Positions 1 to 7,646 of a DNA stretch of 23,320 nucleotides are shown piece by piece. The translations under genes and the position numbers were made by a program. Source of the stretch: an uncultured Collinsella sp. (GTDB taxonomy: Bacteria; Actinomycetota; Coriobacteriia; Coriobacteriales; Coriobacteriaceae); contig CALGZX010000059.1 in NCBI GenBank assembly GCA_937934165.1, forward strand, positions 1 through 23,320, in the 5' to 3' direction. Each line of letters opens with the position of its first letter. The stretch's first letter is position 1. The notes under the pieces were generated by a model. That model was not told the origin of the DNA. It ran no database searches and was given only the letters and a program-made list of their open reading frames with translations.

Positions 1-654
1 AATAGACGTGCGCTCCATGATGGCCTCGAGCAGCTCATCGATTTCGACATGCTCGTCGGTCGCGCTCTTGCCATCGTAGGCGCCCAGGTTCACACCCGTC
101 AGCACCACCTCGGGCACGCCGGCCTCCTGGGCCTCGCGAACTTGCTCGAGCACGGACTCAACGGGCACGGAGCGCTCGGGGCCGCGTGCCTTCCACACAA
201 TGCAATAGGTGCAGCGATGGTTGCAGCCGTCCTGAATCTTCACGCCCAGGCGAGAGCGACCGAGCGCATCGACCACCTCGCCATCGCTGCAGGCGGGAAC
301 GCTATCGGACTCAACGCCCAACACCTCGCAGACACGTTCGGCGACATCGATCTTGGACGGCTCGGCGATCACGCGATCCGAAAGCTCCAGCAGCTCCTCG
401 GGATGTAAATTGACCACGCAACCGGTCACAAGCACATAGGGCTCGTTAGGATGGGCCAGCGCATGACGGACGGCCTTACGGGTCTTGGCCTCGGCCTCGC
501 CCGTAACCGCACAGGTGTTAATGACGATCAGATCGGCATCCTGGGGATCCACAATAGCAAAGCCCAGGCGCATAAGATCGGCAGTGATACGGTCAGACTC
601 AACCCGGTTGACGCGGCAGCCGAGGTTGACGACGGAAATATGGGGTGCGAGCAC
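1..654 (-). CDS. mtaB: MtaB-type tRNA methylthiotransferase (5' part only)
   Basis: This is the N-terminal 218 codons of a MiaB/MtaB-family radical SAM enzyme; the 3' end is beyond the left edge. The family adds a methylthio group to modified adenosine-37 of tRNA (t6A for MtaB) using two iron-sulfur clusters. Visible are the N-terminal cluster cysteines C13 (NLGC), C48 (INTCAVT) and C79 (TGCVV), and the radical SAM triad C144-x3-C148-x2-C151 (DGCNHRCTYC). The start is GTG at 654: it is preceded by GGAG five bases upstream, and the ORF opens 9 bases after the dnaJ stop, so the two are very likely co-transcribed and translationally coupled. MtaB rather than MiaB is inferred from the NLGCRVN opening and the position next to dnaJ, a common arrangement; RimO is less likely. 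The family call is secure, the subfamily fairly so. Confidence 0.87.
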   Translation of the reverse strand, partial: MLAPHISVVNLGCRVNRVESDRITADLMRLGFAIVDPQDADLIVINTCAVTGEAEAKTRKAVRHALAHPNEPYVLVTGCVVNLHPEELLELSDRVIAEPSKIDVAERVCEVLGVESDSVPACSDGEVVDALGRSRLGVKIQDGCNHRCTYCIVWKARGPERSVPVESVLEQVREAQEAGVPEVVLTGVNLGAYDGKSATDEHVEIDELLEAIMERTSI

Positions 655-663
655 GCGGGCTCC

Positions 664-1812
664 TTAATCGAGGATATCGTCGAGGGCACTCTTGATACGG
701 TCGGTCACCGACTTCTTACCGGAAGCGACGTCATCGCCCATCTCATCGGCAAAAGCACGGAGCAGCTCGCGCTGCTTATTGGAAAGATTGGTGGGAACGA
801 CCACGCGCAGTTGCACGATCAGGCGGCCACGCGAACCACCACCGCCAATGCGCGGCATGCCGTAATTATTGACGCTCACGGTATCGCCGTACTGGGAGCC
901 GGCGGGAACCGTCACCTTAACGACCTCGTCGGGCATAATGCCCTCGACCTCGATCTCGCAGCCGAGTGCGGCCTGCGCAATCGAGATATCGCTCACCAGG
1001 TACAGGTCGTCACCGTTGCGCTTAAAGCGCTCATGGTCGGCAACGCGCACGTTGACAATCAGGTCGCCCGAAGGCTCGCCGCGAAGGCCGGCCTCGCCAA
1101 AGCCGCTCACGCGCAACTGGCGACCGGTCGAAACGCCGGCGGGAATATCGATGTCGATCTTTTCGTGCGAAGGCGTGCGGCCTTGACCGTCGCAGGTCTC
1201 GCAGGGATGATCGATAACCGTGCCCTCGCCATGGCAGTCGGGGCAAGGCGAGGAAGACTGAACCTGGCCCAAAAACGATCGCTGAACCGTCGTGACGTAG
1301 CCCGTACCGTGGCAGCGGCCGCACTGCTTTTCCTGTGCGCCCTCTGCCCTACCGGTGCCATTGCAGTCCTCGCAAGGAGCAAGGCGGTCATAGCTGATTG
1401 TCTTTTTGCAGCCGAGCGCCGCCTCCTCGAGCGTCACCGAAAGCGAGATGGCCATGTCTCGTCCGCGACGACGCTCACGACGGCTGCGGGCGCCACCGCC
1501 GGCACCGCCGCCAAAGAACGACGAGAACAGGTCGTCCATGCCCATGCCACCAAAGATATCGTTGATATCGACGTAGCCGGAGCCACCGGGGCCGTCGGCA
1601 GTGCCGTAACGGTCGTAGTTAGCACGCTTCTGCTCATCGGAAAGAACGGAATAGGCCTCGTTGAGCTCCTTGAACTTGGCCTCGGCCTCGGGGTCGTCCG
1701 AAACATCCGGATGTACGGTACGGGCCTTCTTTAGAAACGCGCGCTTAATCGTCCGCGCGTCGGCATCCCTGTCGACGCCAAGCACCTCGTAGTAATCCCT
1801 ATTTTCCGACAC
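664..1812 (-). CDS. dnaJ: Chaperone protein DnaJ (type I Hsp40)
   Basis: This is a 382-residue canonical DnaJ, the co-chaperone that delivers clients to DnaK and stimulates its ATPase. An N-terminal J domain carries the HPD motif at residues 34-36 (VHPDVS). A Gly/Phe-rich linker spans about 77-108. Four zinc-finger CxxCxGxG-type repeats follow, with cysteine pairs C147/C150, C164/C167, C190/C193 and C204/C207. The C-terminal substrate-binding beta domains include the GDLIVNV and GRLIVQL strands. The start is taken as GTG at 1812, where GGAAGGA lies 7 bases upstream and the J domain begins directly (SENRDYYEVLGVD); an upstream ATG at 1878 would add a basic non-family extension. It lies between a DnaJ paralogue upstream and mtaB downstream. 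No CIRCE-like operator was seen in the 81-base gap in front. Confidence 0.95.
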   Translation of the reverse strand: MSENRDYYEVLGVDRDADARTIKRAFLKKARTVHPDVSDDPEAEAKFKELNEAYSVLSDEQKRANYDRYGTADGPGGSGYVDINDIFGGMGMDDLFSSFFGGGAGGGARSRRERRRGRDMAISLSVTLEEAALGCKKTISYDRLAPCEDCNGTGRAEGAQEKQCGRCHGTGYVTTVQRSFLGQVQSSSPCPDCHGEGTVIDHPCETCDGQGRTPSHEKIDIDIPAGVSTGRQLRVSGFGEAGLRGEPSGDLIVNVRVADHERFKRNGDDLYLVSDISIAQAALGCEIEVEGIMPDEVVKVTVPAGSQYGDTVSVNNYGMPRIGGGGSRGRLIVQLRVVVPTNLSNKQRELLRAFADEMGDDVASGKKSVTDRIKSALDDILD

Positions 1813-1893
1813 GACCGAATCCTTCCGACTTTCATTATTGTCACAGTGCGTCCTATACCCAAGCTGGGCCGACCGCAAACAGAGGGTTTGATG

Positions 1894-2997
1894 TTATTGC
1901 ATTTGGTACGGCGAAAGCATGGCCCGTTGCGAGCAGCTCGCAAACCAAACCGACACGAGCGCGAACATGAAGCCGTTGGCAAAACCGTTGGCAAACTGCA
2001 TCGCACCGCGCTTCCACCACAGCAGGCTGCGATGAAGCACACCGTCCGAAAGCACCATGAACAGGCCCATGGTAAACGGAATAAAGCACATCACGGCAAA
2101 GGCCGAGAACACACCCGAGATGGCCGAGAGTACCAAAAACGGCGCTACGATGCCCATCAGGTAAAAACCGGTACGAGCTTTGCCTTCCAAGCGCTCGGCC
2201 TCAACATGGGCGCGGCCGACCAGGTCGCCGCCCGCGGCACCGTTGGTGCCAGCATGACCCATGCCGCCAATGCGGACCTCGTCGCCATCGTGCGTGCCGG
2301 CAGGAAACTCAATCGTCTGCTCGGAGGTTACGCGAGTACGACCGCTGCCGCCGCAATCAGGGCAGGGATCGGCCACGACTTTACCGGAACCGCCGCACTC
2401 GGGGCAGACCGACTGGAACGTGCCCGCACCAAACAGGAAGGACAGGTCGACATCGATGTGGCCGCGGCCGCCACAGCTTGGGCAGGTATGGGCATGCTCG
2501 GAGGAGACAGAACCCGAGCCGCCGCAGTGACCACAGGTATCGAAGCGCGTATAGCGGACGGTCTTGCGGGCACCGCCCTTGGCCTCCTTGGCGTCGAGCT
2601 TGATATCGACGACCACGTTGGCGCCGTTCTCGGGATTGTAGGCAGCCTGCCCACGACGCTGCTGGCCCCAGGCACCGCCAAATGGAAAGCCGCCCTCAAA
2701 GGGATTGCCATAGCCCGTGTTGCCGGCATAGCCGCCACCATAGGGCGAAGCCGTAGGGGCACCGACAAAGGGATTGCCAGAACGCATGGCATCGTAGCGC
2801 GCACGTTTTTGCTCATCCGAAAGCACGGCGTAGGCCTCGGAAACCTCTTTAAACTTTTCCTCGGCATCCGGTTCTTTGTTGACGTCCGGATGGAGCTTGC
2901 GGGCCTTTTGCTGGAAGGCCTTTTGAATATCACGCGAGGTGGCGTCCTTGGAGACACCCAGAATCTCGTAGTAATCTTTTTCGTTCATCGTCGCCAT
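1894..2997 (-). CDS. DnaJ-like protein with zinc fingers and a C-terminal membrane tail
   Basis: This is a 367-residue Hsp40 paralogue. Residues 1-70 are a J domain with HPD at 36-38, so it should engage a DnaK. Residues 72-120 are a Gly/Pro/Phe/Tyr-rich linker. Four zinc-finger repeats have cysteines C155/C158, C172/C175, C198/C201 and C212/C215 (CGHCGGSGS, CPSCGGRGH, CPECGGSGK, CPDCGGSGR). One beta-domain segment follows (about 225-262, with FPAGTHDGDEVRIGG and GGDLVGR). After this, where DnaJ normally has its second substrate-binding domain and dimerisation region, the protein turns strongly hydrophobic: candidate membrane helices lie at about 278-297, 298-317 and 336-355. The start is ATG 2997, with GGAGG nine bases upstream; the ATG three codons later is also possible. 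It lies between hemW and dnaJ. Frame and codon use are continuous into the tail, so a sequencing error is unlikely. A membrane-anchored co-chaperone is inferred. Confidence 0.85.
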   Translation of the reverse strand: MATMNEKDYYEILGVSKDATSRDIQKAFQQKARKLHPDVNKEPDAEEKFKEVSEAYAVLSDEQKRARYDAMRSGNPFVGAPTASPYGGGYAGNTGYGNPFEGGFPFGGAWGQQRRGQAAYNPENGANVVVDIKLDAKEAKGGARKTVRYTRFDTCGHCGGSGSVSSEHAHTCPSCGGRGHIDVDLSFLFGAGTFQSVCPECGGSGKVVADPCPDCGGSGRTRVTSEQTIEFPAGTHDGDEVRIGGMGHAGTNGAAGGDLVGRAHVEAERLEGKARTGFYLMGIVAPFLVLSAISGVFSAFAVMCFIPFTMGLFMVLSDGVLHRSLLWWKRGAMQFANGFANGFMFALVSVWFASCSQRAMLSPYQMQ

Positions 2998-3055
2998 GCG
3001 CGGCAACCTCCTGCTCACAGCAGCGTATATATTCCGGTAATTCTACCCGAGCGGC

Positions 3056-4288
3056 CTAAGCTAGATCCCAAAACAGCTCGAACAGAACATTTCCATCGAG
3101 CCAGCCCAGGGGTGTCGGCGCTAAACGAGCTCGAACATGGCCCGCGATGACATCTGCCGAGGTGAAGGGTCCCTCATGGACCCCGAGCGTCACGGGCACC
3201 CAAGCGGCAAGTCCCAATTCGAGCGCGCGATCGCAGGCAGCTGCCAGCTCGCCAGCTGGGATGACGAAAGCTGCACGAACCAACAGGTCGGACGCAACAC
3301 CACGCGTCATGCGACAAGCGAGCATCAGGTCTTCAGCCGCGGCCTCGCGCTGCGACAGATATTCGGTCTCGAACGCCATCGCGTCATCGTCACGTTGCAC
3401 CAGACGCACGCGGTACGCATCGCCTCGAGAAGACACGCCGGGGAACAAACCTGCAAGACGGTCGAAATCCTCGGCGTCGAGCATGCCCGCGGCAGAACGA
3501 CCCAGGCCCAGATAGCCCCGTCCGGTCCAGTAGGCAATGTTATGGGCGCACTCATGGCCGTCGAGCGCGTAGCTCGCCACCTCATACGGGTGATAGCCGG
3601 CGGCACCCAGGAGCTCGCGTGCCAAGTCCATGCACGAAGCCTGAAAATCCTCGTCGGGCTCGAGCGACTCGTCGCGGCGCGCCATGCGATAAAGGGGCGT
3701 CCCCTCCTCAAGCGTGAGCGGGTAGACCGACACATGATGCGGGGCCGCCGCCAGCACGCCATCGAGCGTGCGCTTCCAACTCGCTGGGGTCTGCCCGGGA
3801 AGTCCGCACATAAGGTCGCACGACACATCAAGCCCAGCGTTCTTGACCGTCGCGATGGCGGCGAGCGCCCGATCGGCATCGTGAATACGACCGATGGCAG
3901 TAAGTTCGGCGTTATCGAGCGTTTGCACGCCCAGAGAGACGCGTGTGACACCAACCTTGACAAGTGCAGTAGCAAGCTCGGCGGTCAGCGACTCGGGATT
4001 GGCCTCGCAGGTAAACTCAACGGGGGCACACCACGCACGAATACGCCGCGCCAGCTCCACCAGGCGCTCCCCCGCCAGCGACGGCGTACCGCCACCAACA
4101 TAGACGGTGCGGATCTGGTCAAGGGCATCAGCCTTGCCAAAAGCATCGAGACGCGCGAACAACTGCTCAAAATAGGCATCGAGCGCAGCGCTCAGGTCGC
4201 ACGGAGCAAAACTGCGCGAGTCAAAGTCGCAGTACCGGCACTTTTGGGCGCAAAACGGCACGTGCACGTACAGTGCGGTAACGGCCAC
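3056..4288 (-). CDS. hemW: HemW-type radical SAM heme chaperone
   Basis: This is a 410-residue member of the HemW/HemN-like radical SAM family. HemW binds heme and inserts it into target proteins; older annotations call it oxygen-independent coproporphyrinogen III oxidase. The N-terminal CxxxCxxC cluster motif is at C13, C17 and C20 (VPFCAQKCRYCDF). It is followed by the YVGGGTPSL motif near residue 64, the ANPES segment, and CGLPGQT near 162. The C-terminal HemW winged-helix region covers the last ~100 residues. The cysteine after the YC of the triad that marks true HemN is absent (the motif continues CDF), which favours HemW. The start is GTG at 4288: GGAGG lies 7 bases upstream and the dusB stop is 2 bases before it, so the two are coupled. 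The lepA-hemW-dnaJ order is common; here dusB has joined the set. Confidence 0.9.
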   Translation of the reverse strand: MAVTALYVHVPFCAQKCRYCDFDSRSFAPCDLSAALDAYFEQLFARLDAFGKADALDQIRTVYVGGGTPSLAGERLVELARRIRAWCAPVEFTCEANPESLTAELATALVKVGVTRVSLGVQTLDNAELTAIGRIHDADRALAAIATVKNAGLDVSCDLMCGLPGQTPASWKRTLDGVLAAAPHHVSVYPLTLEEGTPLYRMARRDESLEPDEDFQASCMDLARELLGAAGYHPYEVASYALDGHECAHNIAYWTGRGYLGLGRSAAGMLDAEDFDRLAGLFPGVSSRGDAYRVRLVQRDDDAMAFETEYLSQREAAAEDLMLACRMTRGVASDLLVRAAFVIPAGELAAACDRALELGLAAWVPVTLGVHEGPFTSADVIAGHVRARLAPTPLGWLDGNVLFELFWDLA

Positions 4289-4290
4289 CC

Positions 4291-5334
4291 TTAAGCCTCC
4301 AGAGGATGAGGGGGCACCGATTCGCCGGCGGCAAGGGCGGCCTCGCAGGCCACCACATCGCGCTCGATCTCATCGACCAGTGCCATAAACTCCTCGTAAG
4401 TGGAACAGCGCACCACATGGGCACGCCAAGCGGCGGCATGGGGCATGCCTTTTAAGTACCAGCTTGCATACGTGCGGGCACGCGACATGAGCGGCAGGAG
4501 CTCATGCGTCAGCGTTAGGTGCTCACGCAGGGCGTCCAGGCGCTCGACCGAGCTGCGCGGCGGAACCGGTATGCCATCGAGCGCAAGAGCGCGAGCATCA
4601 CCAAAGACCCAGGGATTACCGTAGATACCGCGCGCGATAAACACCGCGCTGGCACCCGAGTTGCGCAGATGCTCCGCGGCATCCTCGGCCGAGAACACAT
4701 CGCCCGAACCAATCACGGGAATCTCGAGGGCGTCGGCAACCTCATCGACGACAGACCAATCGGCCTGGCCCGTATAGAGCTGCGTGGCGCAACGACCGTG
4801 CACCGCCACCGCGGCGGCACCGGCGCCTTCGAGCATCTGGGCAAACGTCGCGGCATTACGGTCCTCGGCATAAAAGCCCTTGCGGATCTTTACAGTCACG
4901 GGCACATGCGCCGCGCCCACCGCCGCCTCGACGATCTTCTCGGCCAAATCGGGCGTGCGCATGAGCGCCGAGCCCTCGCCCTTGGTGACAACCTTGCGGG
5001 CAGGACAGGCCATGTTGATATCGATGAGCGACAGGCGATCGCCCACGCGTTCCTCGACGGCAGCGACCGCACTCGCAAACTGATCGGGCTTGGAGCCAAA
5101 GAGCTGCACGCAAATCTGCTGCTCCTCGTCGGCCGGTAGCACCAGGCGCCAGGTCTTGTTGCTGGCATAGGCAAGGCCCGCCACGCTCACCATCTCGCTG
5201 TAGGCAAGGTTGGCACCGCGGCGGCGGCACATGATGCGGTAGGCAGGGTCGGTCACGCCCGCCATGGGAGCCATAAGGAACGGCTGCTCGGCATAGGCGC
5301 CCAGCAGCCGCTTGCTGTATTCGGAAAGCGCCAT
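4291..5334 (-). CDS. dusB: tRNA-dihydrouridine synthase (DusB family)
   Basis: This is a 347-residue FMN-dependent tRNA-dihydrouridine synthase, which reduces specific uridines in tRNA using NADPH. The TIM-barrel opens with the FMN-binding MAPMAGVTDPAYR motif at 21-33. The catalytic cysteine is C110 in DINMACPARKV, next to the conserved LFG and KGEGSALM segments. VKIRKGF follows near 147, then the HGR motif (AVHGRCATQLYTG) and the phosphate-binding IGSGDVF and ARGIYGNPWVF segments. Length is normal for the family. The ATG start at 5334 lies 4 bases after the lepA stop. The enzyme class is secure; the B subtype rests on overall resemblance and on the single bacterial Dus usual in actinobacteria. 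Confidence 0.92.
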   Translation of the reverse strand: MALSEYSKRLLGAYAEQPFLMAPMAGVTDPAYRIMCRRRGANLAYSEMVSVAGLAYASNKTWRLVLPADEEQQICVQLFGSKPDQFASAVAAVEERVGDRLSLIDINMACPARKVVTKGEGSALMRTPDLAEKIVEAAVGAAHVPVTVKIRKGFYAEDRNAATFAQMLEGAGAAAVAVHGRCATQLYTGQADWSVVDEVADALEIPVIGSGDVFSAEDAAEHLRNSGASAVFIARGIYGNPWVFGDARALALDGIPVPPRSSVERLDALREHLTLTHELLPLMSRARTYASWYLKGMPHAAAWRAHVVRCSTYEEFMALVDEIERDVVACEAALAAGESVPPHPLEA

Positions 5335-5338
5335 AGAC

Positions 5339-7150
5339 CTACTCGTCCACCTTGAGGATCGCCATAAAGGCCTCCTGCGGGACCTCGACCGAGCCGATGG
5401 CCTTCATGCGCTTCTTGCCCTCTTTCTGCTTCTCGAGCAGCTTGCGCTTACGCGAGATATCGCCGCCGTAGCACTTGGCAAGAACGTCCTTGCGACGCGC
5501 TTTGACGGTGGAACGGGCGATGATCTTGTTACCGATAGCACCCTGGATGGGCACCTCGAACAGCTGACGCGGAATAATCTCCTTGAGCTTGTCGCATAGG
5601 CCGCGGGCAAGACCGTAGGCCTTGTCCTTGTGGACGATAAAAGACAGCGCGTCCACCTCGTCGCCCGAAAGCAAGATATCGAGCTTCACAAGCTCGGAGG
5701 GACGGTACTCGTTGAACTCGTAGTCGAGCGAGGCATAGCCCTTGGTACGGCTCTTGAGCTGGTCAAAGAAGTCCAAAATGAGCTCGGCGAGCGGCATATC
5801 AAAGCGCATCTCGACCGACTTGCTCGTGAGATGGATCATGTCGGTCGTAACGCCGCGGTGCTCGATAGCGAGCTGCATGACGGCACCCGTATACTCGGGC
5901 GGGCAGATGATCTTTGCCTTGAGGTAGGGCTCCTCAATGCGCTCGATGCGCGTAGCCTCGGGCAGATCCTGCGGGCTGCGGACATCAATCATCTCGCCGT
6001 CAGTCTTGTAGACGTGATAGTCCACCGAGGGGCTCGTGGCAATGAGGTCAAGATTGAACTCGCGCTCCAAGCGCTCCTTGACGACCTCCATATGCAGCAG
6101 GCCCAAGAAGCCCACGCGGAAGCCAAAGCCGAGCGCCACCGAGGTCTCGGGCTCCCACACCAACGACGGGTCGTTGACGTGCAGCTTATCAAGCGCGTCA
6201 CGCAGGTTCTCGTAGTCCTTGTTATCGATCGGGAACAGGCCCGTATAGACCATGGGCTTAGCCTCGCGGTAGCCGGGAAGCGGCTCGAGGCAGGGATTCG
6301 ACGCCCACGTGAGGGTATCGCCCACGTGAACGGCCTCGGGGTCCTTCAGGCCCGTGACCACGTATCCGACCTCGCCGACCGTCAGCGCGTCGACCGGGGT
6401 CTCGGCGGGACGCTTGACGCCCACACCATCGACCAAAAAGTCGCCCTTTGCCTGCATCATGCGCAGGGTATCGCCCTTTTTGATGGAGCCGTCAAAGATG
6501 CGCACCGTGGCGACGACGCCACGATACTCGTCGAAGTACGAATCCAGGATGAGTGCCTTGAGCGGCGCGTTCGCATCGCCCTTGGGCGGAGAGATCAAAA
6601 AGACAATGGACTCCAGCAGATCGTGGATGCCCTCGCCGGTCTTGCCCGAGACACACACGGCATCATCGGCAGGGATCGCCAGGTCATCCTCGATCTCGGT
6701 CTTAACCTCGTCGGGATGAGCCGAGGGCAGGTCAATCTTGTTGATGGCCGGCACAATGTCCAGATTGGCGTTCATGGCGAGCGTCGCGTTGGAGACGGTC
6801 TGCGCCTCAACGCCCTGCGTGGCGTCGACAACGAGCACCGCGCCCTCACAGGCTGCCAGCGAGCGCGAGACCTCATAGGTAAAGTCCACGTGGCCCGGCG
6901 TATCGATCAGATTGAACTGATACGTCTCGCCATCGTCGGCGTCATAGGACACGCGAACGGCATTGGACTTGATCGTGATGCCGCGCTCGCGCTCGATATC
7001 CATGGTGTCGAGCAGCTGCGACTCCATGTCGCGTTCGTCGACGGTATGGGTGAGTTCGAGGATACGGTCACTGATCGTGGACTTGCCATGGTCGATGTGC
7101 GCAACGATTGAGAAGTTGCGGATGTGGGAAATGTCAATTGAAGTATTCAT
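5339..7150 (-). CDS. lepA: Elongation factor 4 (LepA), ribosome-associated GTPase
   Basis: This is a 603-residue EF4/LepA translational GTPase, acting on the ribosome in back-translocation or initiation quality control. G-domain motifs are the P-loop AHIDHGKST at 17-25, switch II DTPGHVD at 83-89 and NKID at 137-140. Domain II, EF-G-like domains III and V, and the LepA-specific C-terminal domain (AYGLARGLCDKLKEIIPRQ followed by GGDISRKRKLLEKQKEGKKRMK) are all present. The start is taken as ATG 7150, which gives the family N-terminus (ISHIRNFSIVAHIDHG); an in-frame ATG at 7210 lies inside the upstream terminator hairpin and is rejected. No clear ribosome binding site precedes 7150, but a TAAGAT -10-like hexamer ends 7 bases before the ATG, suggesting a leaderless mRNA. 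It starts the lepA-dusB-hemW-dnaJ2-dnaJ-mtaB run. Confidence 0.96.
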   Translation of the reverse strand: MNTSIDISHIRNFSIVAHIDHGKSTISDRILELTHTVDERDMESQLLDTMDIERERGITIKSNAVRVSYDADDGETYQFNLIDTPGHVDFTYEVSRSLAACEGAVLVVDATQGVEAQTVSNATLAMNANLDIVPAINKIDLPSAHPDEVKTEIEDDLAIPADDAVCVSGKTGEGIHDLLESIVFLISPPKGDANAPLKALILDSYFDEYRGVVATVRIFDGSIKKGDTLRMMQAKGDFLVDGVGVKRPAETPVDALTVGEVGYVVTGLKDPEAVHVGDTLTWASNPCLEPLPGYREAKPMVYTGLFPIDNKDYENLRDALDKLHVNDPSLVWEPETSVALGFGFRVGFLGLLHMEVVKERLEREFNLDLIATSPSVDYHVYKTDGEMIDVRSPQDLPEATRIERIEEPYLKAKIICPPEYTGAVMQLAIEHRGVTTDMIHLTSKSVEMRFDMPLAELILDFFDQLKSRTKGYASLDYEFNEYRPSELVKLDILLSGDEVDALSFIVHKDKAYGLARGLCDKLKEIIPRQLFEVPIQGAIGNKIIARSTVKARRKDVLAKCYGGDISRKRKLLEKQKEGKKRMKAIGSVEVPQEAFMAILKVDE

Positions 7151-7157
7151 GCGGACT

Positions 7158-7163
7158 ATCTTA
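7158..7163 (-). promoter_or_regulatory. Candidate leaderless -10 element of lepA
   Basis: On the minus strand, TAAGAT is followed by 7 bases (AGTCCGC) and then the lepA ATG. A TANNNT hexamer 6-8 bases before the start codon is the classic actinobacterial pattern for a transcript that begins at the initiator codon. lepA lies directly downstream of the rpsT terminator and so needs its own promoter. No good -35 is seen. Confidence 0.5.
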
Positions 7164-7174
7164 CCCGAGCGGTA

Positions 7175-7210
7175 CAAAAAATGGAGCCTGTTCCATAAAA
7201 CAGGCTCCAT
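7175..7210 (-). terminator. Intrinsic terminator of rpsT
   Basis: A perfect 12-bp stem (arms 7181-7192 and 7199-7210, ATGGAGCCTGTT and its complement) closes a 6-base loop. On the minus strand it is followed by a run of six T (7175-7180). It ends transcription 37 bases after the rpsT stop codon and directly before the lepA promoter. Confidence 0.92.
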
Positions 7211-7246
7211 TTATGCGCGTAATCTGTTTGGTGTGAAATTTACAAC

Positions 7247-7513
7247 TTAGGCGTTGATGCTGTTCACGAGCTTGGCAAGACCGGACTTGCGGTTGGAAGC
7301 CTGGTTCTTGTGAATAACATGCTTGGCAGCAGCCATATCGAGACGCTTGGTGACGGTCTTGAGGGCAGCCTGGGCCTTCTCGGCGTCGCCCTCGGCGACG
7401 GCGGACTGGACGTGCTTGGTCAGCGTCTTGAGCTCGGACTTGACAGCCTTGTTACGCATGCGAGCTGCCTCATTGGTGCGGATACGCTTCTTCTGAGACT
7501 TGATGTTTGCCAC
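7247..7513 (-). CDS. rpsT: 30S ribosomal protein S20
   Basis: This is an 88-residue S20, which binds 16S rRNA early in 30S assembly. The sequence is the typical basic helical bundle: ANIKSQKKRIRTNEAARMRN at the start, a central lysine-rich helix, and AAAKHVIHKNQASNRKSGL near the end. The start is GTG at 7513, with AAAGGAA 8 bases upstream; an in-frame ATG 69 bases further up would add a non-family extension. The gene forms its own transcription unit, with an extended -10 promoter about 75 bases upstream and a strong terminator downstream. S20 is often self-regulated through its leader; here the leader contains a weak inverted repeat (TGACCTC near 7575 and GAGGTGTCA near 7552), whose role is unknown. 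Confidence 0.95.
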   Translation of the reverse strand: MANIKSQKKRIRTNEAARMRNKAVKSELKTLTKHVQSAVAEGDAEKAQAALKTVTKRLDMAAAKHVIHKNQASNRKSGLAKLVNSINA

Positions 7514-7588
7514 TTCTGGAGTTCCTTTCGAGTTCCTTGCAAAAAATGTATGACACCTCTGAGACACGGTGAGGTCATGCAAGCGCCT

Positions 7589-7597
7589 ACTATAGCA
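7589..7597 (-). promoter_or_regulatory. Extended -10 promoter of rpsT
   Basis: The minus strand reads TGC TATAGT: a TATAGT -10 hexamer (7594-7589) preceded by the TGn extension. No -35 is seen at normal spacing; a TTGACA at 7632-7627 is 32 bases away, too far to serve. The same TGCTATAGT string precedes rpmB at 20277-20285. Confidence 0.6.
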
Positions 7598-7646
7598 CGC
7601 TCCCCCTCAAAGGGATAGAACGAATTTGTCAAATAGGCAGGTATCA

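Noticed and set aside
2998..3055. CIRCE or HAIR heat-shock operator upstream of the dnaJ genes
   Set aside because: Neither TTAGCACTC-N9-GAGTGCTAA nor CTTGAGT-N7-ACTCAAG was found in the gaps before either dnaJ.
451..3150. Long plus-strand open frames opposite dnaJ and the dnaJ paralogue (451-1734 and 1846-3150)
   Set aside because: They are antisense shadows caused by the GC-rich third positions of the minus-strand genes; their products are low-complexity Ala/Gly/Arg/His-rich and match no family.
5630..7111. 493-codon plus-strand frame opposite lepA
   Set aside because: It lies entirely within lepA, whose GTPase motifs are unmistakable; no ribosome binding site or family resemblance is present on the plus strand.
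7627..7632. TTGACA on the minus strand as -35 of rpsT
   Set aside because: It lies 32 bases from the only good -10; no -10 occurs at 16-18 bases.
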